DNA of 34,699 nt, taken from Candidatus Woesearchaeota archaeon. Lineage in GTDB: Archaea > Nanobdellota > Nanobdellia > Woesearchaeales > JACPBV01. Positions 26,634-34,699 of the stretch are shown piece by piece (the stretch's first letter is position 1; each line of letters starts with the position of its first letter). Below the pieces are notes generated by a model. It did no database searches, was not told the origin of the DNA, and saw only the letters and a list, made by a program, of their open reading frames with translations. The DNA is taken from positions 1 through 34,699 of the forward strand of contig JACPII010000107.1 in the NCBI GenBank assembly GCA_016188175.1. Reading direction: 5' to 3'. The translations under genes were made by a program, and so were the position numbers.

Positions 26634-27728
26634 ATGGACAAGAAAATCATCCCCCAATGCGAACCCTGGTATGACGATACCGAATGGAGCTACCTAAAAA
26701 GGGTCATGGATTCCGGCTACATTACGGAAAGCGCCCTCACGAGGGAGTTCGAAGAGCGGGTTGCAAAGTTTACTGGCGCAAAACACGCTGTAGCGATGGC
26801 AAACGGCTCCGTTGCATTGTCCGCTGCTCTTCTCGCAGTAGGTGTAAAACCGGGAGACGAAGTCATTGTTCCCGATATGACCTTTATCGCGACCGCTACC
26901 AGCGCATTGATGATAGGTGCTGTCCCCCTATTCTGCGACATTGACCCAAAAACATTCTGCCTCGATACAGAGAAAGCTGAATCTCTGGTAACCAAAAAGA
27001 CAAAATGCATCATCCCCGTCCATCTCTTTGGGATTGCTGCAGATATGGATGCAATCAACTCACTTGCAAGGAAGCATAGCCTTTCCGTTGTTGAAGACGC
27101 AGCCCAGGGGATGGGCGTTCATTTCCAGGGAAAGCACGTCGGCACCCTTGGAGATATTGGGATGATTTCGTTCCACGCCAACAAGACGGTATCGACCGGA
27201 GAAGGCGGGATGGTCCTCACCGATGATCCCGCGTTGGCAGCCCGCTGCAGAAGGATAAAAAATCAGGGGAGGGAAAAAAAAGGCATCTTCATCCACGAGA
27301 GCATCGGCTTTAATTTCTCCTATACTGAGCTGCAGGCAGCCCTTGGCCTTGGCCAGATGGACAAGTTCAAAGAGATCATCGAAAGAAAAGAAAGCATCTT
27401 CAACATCTACCGCAATAATCTTAAAGGTATCGAGCAAATAACATTCCCCGAAATCCCTTCTCATACCCAGCCCGTGTATTGGTTCACCAACATCCTCGTT
27501 CCTGACCCAGAAAAGCTTTCCACCTTCTTGCAGGGGAAAGGCATCCAGACCAGAAGGTTTTTTTACCCCCTCCATCTTCAGCCTTGCTTTAAGGAGAGGA
27601 ACGCCCCAGCCTGCAAGGAAAGCAAATCAGCATATGATCATGGGCTGAGCCTCCCATCCTCGGCAACATTAAGCGAAAAAGACCAGATGTTTATCATCCA
27701 GTCCATCAAGGATTTTTTCAAAAATTAA
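26634..27728 (+). CDS. DegT/DnrJ/EryC1/StrS aminotransferase (PLP Lys present)
   Basis: VVEDAAQGMGVHFQGKHVGTLGDIGMISFHANKTVSTGEGGM; Lys at residue 184. Confidence 0.9.
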   Translation: MDKKIIPQCEPWYDDTEWSYLKRVMDSGYITESALTREFEERVAKFTGAKHAVAMANGSVALSAALLAVGVKPGDEVIVPDMTFIATATSALMIGAVPLFCDIDPKTFCLDTEKAESLVTKKTKCIIPVHLFGIAADMDAINSLARKHSLSVVEDAAQGMGVHFQGKHVGTLGDIGMISFHANKTVSTGEGGMVLTDDPALAARCRRIKNQGREKKGIFIHESIGFNFSYTELQAALGLGQMDKFKEIIERKESIFNIYRNNLKGIEQITFPEIPSHTQPVYWFTNILVPDPEKLSTFLQGKGIQTRRFFYPLHLQPCFKERNAPACKESKSAYDHGLSLPSSATLSEKDQMFIIQSIKDFFKN

Positions 27729-27751
27729 TCTCCAAAAAACAGGCTCAAAAA

Positions 27752-28960
27752 ATGCCCTTTAAACCAAAAAAGCAGATTGGCGTCGGTGACTTGATCCTTA
27801 GCCCGAGAGCAAAGCAGTATGTCAACCAGGCGTTAGATAACAACAGGCTCTCCTACGGCCCCTTCCATGTGAAATTTGAGAATATGTTTGCCAAAGAGCA
27901 TGATTGCAGATATGCCTGTTTCTGCAATTCCGGTGCAAGCGCCCTCCAGATAGCTTTAGCAGCCCTAAAGATAAAATACGGCTGGAACGACGGTGATGAA
28001 GTCATTGTCCCGGCTGTCACGTTCGTCGCGACCGTCAACGTGATATTCCAGAACAACCTTATGCCCGTCCTCGTTGACGTTGACGAAAAGACATTCAACA
28101 TCGACCCGGGCAGGATCGAAGAAAAAATAACCCCGAAGACAAGATGCATCCTTCCCGTCCACCTGCTTGGCCTCCCTGCTGATATGGAGCCCATCCAAAA
28201 GATAGCAAAAAAGCACAACCTGAGGATTGTGGAAGATTCGGCAGAATGCATGTTTGCAGCAGTGAACGGAAAAAAAGTCGGCTCGCTTGGCGACATCGGC
28301 TGTTTCTCCACTTATATGGCTCATTTTATCATCACCGGGGTAGGCGGCTTGGTGACGACGAATGACCCCGAGCTTGCCATCCTCATGAAATCCCTCATCA
28401 ACCATGGAAGGGATTCCATCTACCTCAACATCGACGACGACAAGAAAGAGAACGAAAAAGAGCTGTTCGAGGTCGTTGCCAGAAGATTCCGCTTTACCAA
28501 CATCGGATTTTCCTACCGCGCGACAGAGATGGAAGCTGCTATCGGCGTTTCCCAGATGGAGCAGAAAGACTTTATCATCAGCAAGAGGAAAGAAAATGCC
28601 GATTTCTTTACCAGGGCTCTTGCTCCCCTGCAGGAATTCATCCGGCTTCCCGCGATTCCGAAAGGAAGGACCCATACCTTCATGATCTACGGCTTGACCG
28701 TCCTCAAGGAAGAGAAAAGAAATCTGGTGAATTTCCTCGAGAAGAACCTCATCGAAACAAGAGACTTATTGCCGTTAACCAACCAGCCCTACCTGAAGAA
28801 CCTCCTGGGAGAAGATATAGAGGAGCTCTTTCCCGTCGCAAAGAAAATTAATCATCGCTCTTTTTACATCGGCTGCCATCCCTACATGACAGAAGAAGAG
28901 CTGAATTTTGTTGTTGATAAGTTTTTTGAATATTTTAAGGTGAAGAGGCCTGGCGATTGA
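27752..28960 (+). CDS. DegT-fold PLP/PMP enzyme with Lys replaced by His (candidate 3-dehydratase, RfbH/ColD-like)
   Basis: GDIGCFSTYMAHFIITGVGGLVTTNDP; CAT codon 28322-28324 (His191) where the Schiff-base Lys is expected. Confidence 0.8.
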   Translation: MPFKPKKQIGVGDLILSPRAKQYVNQALDNNRLSYGPFHVKFENMFAKEHDCRYACFCNSGASALQIALAALKIKYGWNDGDEVIVPAVTFVATVNVIFQNNLMPVLVDVDEKTFNIDPGRIEEKITPKTRCILPVHLLGLPADMEPIQKIAKKHNLRIVEDSAECMFAAVNGKKVGSLGDIGCFSTYMAHFIITGVGGLVTTNDPELAILMKSLINHGRDSIYLNIDDDKKENEKELFEVVARRFRFTNIGFSYRATEMEAAIGVSQMEQKDFIISKRKENADFFTRALAPLQEFIRLPAIPKGRTHTFMIYGLTVLKEEKRNLVNFLEKNLIETRDLLPLTNQPYLKNLLGEDIEELFPVAKKINHRSFYIGCHPYMTEEELNFVVDKFFEYFKVKRPGD

Positions 28961-29155
28961 TTGATGTGAATTTAATGGAAGTAACTTATTTTCCGGTGAT
29001 AATGGGGTCGTAAAGCCATCTCGCCAAATCAATGGGGACATTATTACATTCCATTTAACTCGTTTTCCGATAACTGGGGGCACAGGGGAATAATCGGAGG
29101 CAAGAGAATTGTGTTTATAATTCAAACTAACACAGATGAAACAATCAGGTAGTCT

Positions 29156-29992
29156 TTAATTTTGGGATTGATTTAGGCTCCGGTGAAAAAGTCCAGCTAA
29201 AATAGCCTTCAGGTTGTGAAGGACTGCCCGCGCCGTGACTTCTGCGTGTTGGGCGCGGAAGTTGACGCTTCGGACGTAATCTCCGAAGCGCCTTTTGAGG
29301 CTCGAGTTGTTGTATTCTGAGCAGTTTCGTTCCCAGTATTGTCCATAATCAAAGCAGTCTCGCATTTGTTTGCGATAGTTTCCCCGACGGCAATTCTTTT
29401 TTGCAGGAATAATGCTGTATACTCCTTTGTCCCTGAAGTGTGCATGAATGTAATTTGCATCATAGCCCTTATCAAGGCAGTTTGTTTCTGCAAGAACCAA
29501 ACTGTTTTTTGTCAGATATTTGACATCTTTTGTGTCACCGCGCCACCTTGCGCGGAGGCGGAACGCAAGTATCCTGCGTTTTGATGTGTACATGCTGAAC
29601 TTCAGAGGCCGCGCGATTGGTTTTTCGCGGTCAATTCTCCTAATAAAATGTTGGCTTGCGTTCGTCCTGCTTAACCCCGTTGAGTCTATAGCCCCAAACT
29701 CGGCAGGTTCAAGACCTGCTGATAATGCAACAAGGGTGTTCTTCAACCACATGGGCAATCTTTTTACAAACTTGATGAGTGTTGAACGGTCTGGAACTTC
29801 GTTAAGATAATAAGCAGCAAAATCGTCGATAAAATCCTGCCAAGAACATTTAAGTTTCTCTTTCAAAAGCCAAGCCTTGCAATGCTGCCAGCTTGTGTAC
29901 GTCTTTGGTCCAAACCTGTGCAAGTATACAGGAACTCTTGCCTGCCTTATCAAACCATCAATTTTTTGTAGTAAGCTCTTTTTCTTCTTCAT
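29156..29992 (-). CDS. DDE transposase (IS4/IS5 superfamily-like)
   Basis: GAIDSTGLSRT, NCLDKGYDANYIHAHFRDKGVYSIIPAKKN, YVRSVNFRAQHAEVTARAVLHNLK; inside a TIR-bounded element. Confidence 0.85.
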   Translation of the reverse strand: MKKKKSLLQKIDGLIRQARVPVYLHRFGPKTYTSWQHCKAWLLKEKLKCSWQDFIDDFAAYYLNEVPDRSTLIKFVKRLPMWLKNTLVALSAGLEPAEFGAIDSTGLSRTNASQHFIRRIDREKPIARPLKFSMYTSKRRILAFRLRARWRGDTKDVKYLTKNSLVLAETNCLDKGYDANYIHAHFRDKGVYSIIPAKKNCRRGNYRKQMRDCFDYGQYWERNCSEYNNSSLKRRFGDYVRSVNFRAQHAEVTARAVLHNLKAILAGLFHRSLNQSQN

Positions 29993-30075
29993 GGCGGGGC
30001 TGTACTCCCCACCCCCGTTCTGCCGCTAACGCGGCGAACGGGTTATTTAATTCTTACGAGATTTTCACCGGAGCC
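29176..30075. mobile_element. Complete 900-bp insertion sequence with 14-bp TIRs and 10-bp TSD
   Basis: GGCTCCGGTGAAAA (29176-29189)/TTTTCACCGGAGCC (30062-30075); flanking gattgattta at 29166-29175 and 30076-30085. Confidence 0.93.
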
Positions 30076-30181
30076 GATTGATTTAGGTAACTTTAAATTA
30101 CAATACAGCTTTTTCCTGCACATGAGAAAAGAAATAATCGTTAAATTATGGATTGTTTTATTGCATAAGACTTTAAATTTT

Positions 30182-30287
30182 TTTGATGGGTTCGGTGAAC
30201 AAATTTGGAACAATTATCATCCGAATATCAAAGTCCGCTGCTGTAGCCCTATCCGACGGCAAAGGCTCCCCCCGGGTACCCATCAAA
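30182..30287. repeat. Long-arm inverted repeat next to the IS
   Basis: TTTGATGGGT (30182-30191)/ACCCATCAAA (30278-30287), perfect 10 bp. Confidence 0.6.
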
Positions 30288-30364
30288 TTAAAACTGGGAG
30301 TTGGGACCAGTCGTTTAGGCTATTGAATCGGCAAAAAATGGTTTCTTTTTCCGTCCAAAAATTG

Positions 30365-31024
30365 CTAATGGGTATGTATCCTTCCTTTAGCCTGCTTTTC
30401 AACAATCGAAAATAATGCATCCAGCACCTTTTGCGGAATATCAAGATTCATCTCCGCTTTTAGGGATTCTAAGAAATAACCTAAATCAAAAGCAGCCCTA
30501 TCCTTCCCAAGTTCCACCTGTTTTTTTGCTTCATCGATGAGGATATCCCAGTTAATTGTTGTTGAATCGATAATTCTTCGAGCGTCATCTTTATCTTTAA
30601 TCCGGTCAGTAGCGCATTTCATAAGTATAATGTCGTGCGGATTGGCTATTTTTAGGATTAAATTTTCTTCAAATTGATGAATGTGCTCTGCTCGTTGCCT
30701 CATTCTCTCAGAAAAGATAAAATCTATTACTTCTACGACAAATAAATCAAAGCGTTCATCATTAAGTTTAAGCATCTCTGGAGTATTTCTTTTCACCCCA
30801 TACACTTTTAAGGCATCCATTTCTAAATAGCCTAGAGATTTTACTGCTTCTTTGAAAACAACGCGGTCTTTCTCGTTCTCAAAGACAAGATCAATGTCTA
30901 AAGTCGCGTCTTTAAAACCCAGGAACATCATGGCAGTTCCGCCTATAGCGTAAACAGTTATCTTTCTGGTAAGCCTTCTGGCAACGTTTAATAATAATTT
31001 TTGTTGTTGATCTATGGTAATCAT
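30365..31024 (-). CDS. Nucleotidyltransferase of AbiEii/DUF6036 type (candidate type IV toxin)
   Basis: VYAIGGTAMMFLGFKDATLDIDLVFEN (GG...DxD). Confidence 0.7.
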   Translation of the reverse strand: MITIDQQQKLLLNVARRLTRKITVYAIGGTAMMFLGFKDATLDIDLVFENEKDRVVFKEAVKSLGYLEMDALKVYGVKRNTPEMLKLNDERFDLFVVEVIDFIFSERMRQRAEHIHQFEENLILKIANPHDIILMKCATDRIKDKDDARRIIDSTTINWDILIDEAKKQVELGKDRAAFDLGYFLESLKAEMNLDIPQKVLDALFSIVEKQAKGRIHTH

Positions 31025-31641
31025 AGGTATTCCTCCAAATCTTTCTTGTTAAAGGGGAGGTGTATTTTCCAGGTGTTCTCAATATCCATAAAATCCTTCG
31101 ATTTCAGCCCCGGAATGAGGTAGGCAAAGGCATATCCTTTTTTCGGCAATGCGCTGCCTCTAAACTTTTTGGCCATTCTTCTTACTTTCATAACTTTGCG
31201 GGCAACGTCATACAATGCCCCCACCTGCCTCTCGATATGGTTTTCCCTGGCAAGCTTGTGCAATATTGCCCAATTGCTGATTTGTTTGAACAAAGCTAAT
31301 GATGCGAGAATGGTTCTCAGGCTTTTGGTCTTGACCGCAAAAACGAGGGTTTCTTCCAGACAAGGCTCTTTTCCATAAATCCTATGAATTGCCGCTGTGG
31401 AAATTTTTATGGGAGAATGCTGATTGATGATATCATAATAGCTTGCACCCCCGAGCTTATTGTCCAATGAGATAGTATATACCCGCCGATTATTCCTCTG
31501 CCTCCTGGTTTTAACATAGCCCTCTTTTCTCAGCCGGTGAAGATAGTATATCGCCATTTTCTTACGTACGCTGAGGATGTCCATGGCTGTCTCTATGGTC
31601 TGAACTCCAGCTAGTTTGTGGAGGAGTTCGCCTTTGTCCAT
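31021..31641 (-). CDS. HTH protein, AbiEi-like candidate antitoxin
   Basis: N-terminal winged HTH; 4-nt overlap with the downstream nucleotidyltransferase gene. Confidence 0.6.
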   Translation of the reverse strand: MDKGELLHKLAGVQTIETAMDILSVRKKMAIYYLHRLRKEGYVKTRRQRNNRRVYTISLDNKLGGASYYDIINQHSPIKISTAAIHRIYGKEPCLEETLVFAVKTKSLRTILASLALFKQISNWAILHKLARENHIERQVGALYDVARKVMKVRRMAKKFRGSALPKKGYAFAYLIPGLKSKDFMDIENTWKIHLPFNKKDLEEYL

Positions 31642-31798
31642 ATCTTAATCTAGCTATAACTATTATATAAATGTTTCTATTGATTGTAATTAACTGTTTA
31701 ATCTAGATGGGGTGGTTGTTTGAGGTAGAACCACCTAACAAGCAAAGGGATGCATCAATGGAAAAAATCAATGCCAGAAAACTTAATTTATCAAAAAT

Positions 31799-32386
31799 TT
31801 AACCTTCAGTTACAAGTTTAGCACATTCTTCTGGATGTTTTGGGTATCGCTCACCCTTCATCAATATATCTGAGCCTGTTTCATCATGACCAAATCTTGT
31901 TGTATAAATCCAACACACATCACTCCCAATCAATTCTCCTTTATTCCGGTATTCATGGTATACATAACAATCAGTCATTTCTGCATTACAACTTGCTATC
32001 TTGTAAGTAGTATTAAACAATACTTTTTCCAATAAAACTTCTTGTTCATCTGGGAGAATAAATTTCATAAAGTAAAAGTTATAATTTTTCCCAAAACGAG
32101 GGCCATCTTCATTATAACTTAACTCTTGCGAATAAAATGGGGAATAAATATCAGATTCTGGAGCTGAATTATACGTTACAGATATATTTGAACTTTTTTG
32201 GAAAAGTGGACTATTCGTTAATGTTGAGTTTTGTATTTTGATTTCATCACCCCTATTATCTGTGATATCTGCATTTTGCAGGAACGGATATATTGCTCCT
32301 GCAACCCCAAGTAAGATAATAATTGTTACTATCAATTTATTCCTCGTCAATAATTTATGAATTACATCCACATGTTTGTTAACCAT
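31799..32386 (-). CDS. Hypothetical membrane-anchored protein
   Basis: N-terminal TM NKLIVTIIILLGVAGAIYPFL; 195 aa. Confidence 0.5.
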   Translation of the reverse strand: MVNKHVDVIHKLLTRNKLIVTIIILLGVAGAIYPFLQNADITDNRGDEIKIQNSTLTNSPLFQKSSNISVTYNSAPESDIYSPFYSQELSYNEDGPRFGKNYNFYFMKFILPDEQEVLLEKVLFNTTYKIASCNAEMTDCYVYHEYRNKGELIGSDVCWIYTTRFGHDETGSDILMKGERYPKHPEECAKLVTEG

Positions 32387-32482
32387 TCATGGGGTGGGGG
32401 GTAATGTTCATTTAAAGGTTGCTATCCATTTTGTCATTTAGCCCCCAAAAATTATCGAAATTAACAATTAACGCTACAAACA

Positions 32483-33436
32483 TCAAGGCCCATGGCTATT
32501 ATTCTTATCCGCATTCTTGAAAAGACTCCCTTTCGCAAGCACCGTCGCCAGTCCAACCGTATAAATCGTCATGATGATCAAATACGAGATGTAGGCGCTT
32601 GCAGTAACTGCAGTCGGAACTCCCTGAAACCCGAACAGCACGACTGCAGCCGTCTCTCTCACCCCGATCCCCTGGATCGTCAAAGGCACCAGGGAAACTA
32701 AAAAGACGATGGAATTAGTGATGAGGATTGTAGCCATCGGAAGCGCAGCCCCAAACGAAGAGAATAGCCGCTGCAGGATAAACGCAGATAGTATCCACCT
32801 GACTGCCGTCAGAAGAAAATCAAGTGCTAATGCGTCTTTCTGCCCCCGAAGGAAAGAACGGAGCGTATTGCCAAACCCCTGAAAGTTGGCAGAATACTTC
32901 TTCAATAATCGGTTTTTCAAAAAATCCCTTCCTTTTGTTGAAAAAAAGAAGAACAAAACAATAATCCCGCCAGCTGCCAGAAGCCCAAAAATCTTGAGGA
33001 AGTCCCGGCTCCCGACGAAAGGCAGCAGCCCCATAAGCCCCAGGATGCAGAGAAACCCAAGATTCATCCCCTTGTCGAGCAGGAAAATAGCAGTCCCCTT
33101 CCCCAGGGGTATCTTCTCCTTTGTATAGAAATATACCATCGAAAGCTCTCCGATCCTCCCGGGGACAGTAATGCTCAATGCCTGGGTGATCAGCGTATAT
33201 CTGAAAAAACCGAATATCGTGCTTTTGGGCGCAACCTTTGCAGTCATTATCTTTAGGGATAATCCGGAAATCGCATCGATAAAAAGGGATACGGGAATTA
33301 TGAACAGCAGGCTCCTGATATCAAACGCTTTCAGATTCTCCGTGATCGTGCCCCAGCCGATAAAAGAGAGCAGCGCAGCAAGGATGCTTACTCCGATAAT
33401 GAGCTTTATGGCAAAAAAGGCTGTTTTATTCACCAT
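32483..33436 (-). CDS. Flippase-like integral membrane protein (LPG synthase TM / UPF0104-like)
   Basis: Multiple TMs, VPGRIGELSMVYFYTKEKIPLGKGTAIFLLDKG, IQGIGVRE. Start near 33436 (MVNKTAFF) likelier than 33550. Confidence 0.7.
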   Translation of the reverse strand: MVNKTAFFAIKLIIGVSILAALLSFIGWGTITENLKAFDIRSLLFIIPVSLFIDAISGLSLKIMTAKVAPKSTIFGFFRYTLITQALSITVPGRIGELSMVYFYTKEKIPLGKGTAIFLLDKGMNLGFLCILGLMGLLPFVGSRDFLKIFGLLAAGGIIVLFFFFSTKGRDFLKNRLLKKYSANFQGFGNTLRSFLRGQKDALALDFLLTAVRWILSAFILQRLFSSFGAALPMATILITNSIVFLVSLVPLTIQGIGVRETAAVVLFGFQGVPTAVTASAYISYLIIMTIYTVGLATVLAKGSLFKNADKNNSHGP

Positions 33437-33484
33437 TCTCCGTTCTTCCAAAGGTTTATAAACATTTTCCCGTTCATCGGAATC

Positions 33485-34678
33485 ATGATTCCAAAGCTCA
33501 AGCCCTGCTTTAACCACAGGGAGCTGCTTGCCTCCTTTCGGTTTGCCCATCAGGCCATCCCCGAATTCGAGGAAAATTTTGCAATAGCAGCCAATGCACG
33601 TTACGCTCTTGCATTCCCCTATGGGAGATCATGCCTGTATGCGTTCCTGAAAGCGCTGGACCTTAAAGGGGAAGTCATCATGCCTGCGTATTCCTGCGTC
33701 GTTGTTGCAAATGCCATCGCGATGGCGGGCAATGTTCCGGCCTTTGCCGACTGCGATAAAGGGTCATTTCTCATGGACCTCGAAAAAGCCGGGCAAAAAG
33801 TCACCAAGCAAACAAAAGCCATCGTGCCGACGAGCCTGTTCGGCTATCCGGTAAACATCGGCCAGATAAAAGAATTCCAGGAAAAGGGGATCTATGTCAT
33901 GCAGGATAATGCGTTGGCATACCGTGCAGAGTGGAAAGGGAAGCCCGTTGCAGGCGCGGGCGATGCAGCCTTGTACTCTATGGGGATCGGAAAGCAGCTG
34001 AGCACCATCACCGGCGGCATGCTGACGACGGACAATGAGGATATCTATGAAAAAGTCAGGCAATTCAGGGATCGGGCATTCTTTAACTATACTCTCGGGA
34101 CAGTAAAGAAATATTTGTATTTTTATGCCCAATTTGCTGCCCTCAGCAATCCCGGATACAGCTTAACCTATTGGCTTTGGAAGAACAATATCATCAGGCC
34201 GTTCACCCAGTACTTCAAGCCGGACACCATCGATCTTCCGAAAGATTTCGACAGTTTCTACTCTTCTTTTCAGGCGAATCTCGGCCTTGAGCAGCTAAAG
34301 AAGCTGCCGGAAATAATTGAAAAAAGGAAGGCGATTGCTGCATTCTATCACCGCCAGCTCCAGGGGCTGAAAAATATCAGCCTTCCCCCCCATGAGGATG
34401 GGGCAACCTACTCCCACTTTGTCCCGAGGGTAAAAAACAGGCCGTTTTTCATCGAAGCGATGGCAAAGCGGGGCATTCATGTTGGCCACCATTTCGAGTA
34501 CGTCATCCCGAAGCTGAATCCCTTCGCCGAAAGGTTTCCATCGTCGTGCAAAGGCCCGTTTCCTTCCGCATCAGCATCAGCAGAGCAAGTCGTCAATATC
34601 CCTAACTTTCCAAGCCTTACCAAATCCCAGCAGCACTATATCGTGGAGCAGGTAAGGGCGGTGGATGCGTTGATGTAG
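33485..34678 (+). CDS. DegT/DnrJ/EryC1/StrS-family PLP enzyme
   Basis: IMPAYSCVVVANAI, MQDNALAY, ALYSMGIGKQLSTITGGMLTTD (Lys retained). Confidence 0.85.
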   Translation: MIPKLKPCFNHRELLASFRFAHQAIPEFEENFAIAANARYALAFPYGRSCLYAFLKALDLKGEVIMPAYSCVVVANAIAMAGNVPAFADCDKGSFLMDLEKAGQKVTKQTKAIVPTSLFGYPVNIGQIKEFQEKGIYVMQDNALAYRAEWKGKPVAGAGDAALYSMGIGKQLSTITGGMLTTDNEDIYEKVRQFRDRAFFNYTLGTVKKYLYFYAQFAALSNPGYSLTYWLWKNNIIRPFTQYFKPDTIDLPKDFDSFYSSFQANLGLEQLKKLPEIIEKRKAIAAFYHRQLQGLKNISLPPHEDGATYSHFVPRVKNRPFFIEAMAKRGIHVGHHFEYVIPKLNPFAERFPSSCKGPFPSASASAEQVVNIPNFPSLTKSQQHYIVEQVRAVDALM

Positions 34679-34699
34679 GCCATCTAAAAAACAGGCCAA

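Noticed and set aside
27965-28675. 236-aa minus-strand ORF
   Set aside because: Antisense shadow of the DegT-fold gene with clear motifs on the plus strand; the other long antisense ORFs (4188-4670, 22803-23351, 24590-25174, 27060-27575) were rejected likewise.
1-34699. tRNA genes
   Set aside because: No convincing TPsiC (GGTTCRANYCC) plus acceptor-stem cloverleaf was found by eye; tRNAscan-SE would settle this.

Overview
This looks like a piece of an archaeal, probably DPANN-type, chromosome. The basis is TATA-box-like promoters, an AK6/Fap7-type kinase, a GTP-type PEPCK, an NFACT/RqcH protein and an unlinked 5S rRNA. Housekeeping genes include a ThiL-like kinase, Lgt, an EF-Tu-domain-2-like protein, an aminotransferase and a TRASH-like zinc protein. 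A surface-sugar locus spans about 22.2-34.7 kb: UDP-sugar dehydrogenase, nucleotidyltransferase, GT4 glycosyltransferase, SDR epimerase, three DegT-fold PLP proteins (one with the catalytic Lys replaced by His) and a flippase-like membrane protein. Accessory material includes an intact 900-bp IS with 14-bp TIRs and a 10-bp TSD, a HEPN/MNT pair, an AbiE-like pair, a solitary beta-class DNA methyltransferase beside an unlisted AbrB-like ORF, and an ART-like ORF split by an in-frame TGA. The most unusual signal is an intergenic family of nested, modular palindromes. Locus-specific long inverted arms enclose recurring hairpin modules (CCAGAAA...TTTCTCAG, CCTCCGaa...GCGAGG, GTTGCCGAGGCGAA.CCGAGCGCAAC, CTCCGTTGCG.AGCAACCGGAACGCTGGATTC). 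They occur in at least eight intergenic regions, mostly at gene 3' ends, and look like an undescribed hairpin-element system that inserts into itself. All product names come from motif recognition by eye; no searches were run.
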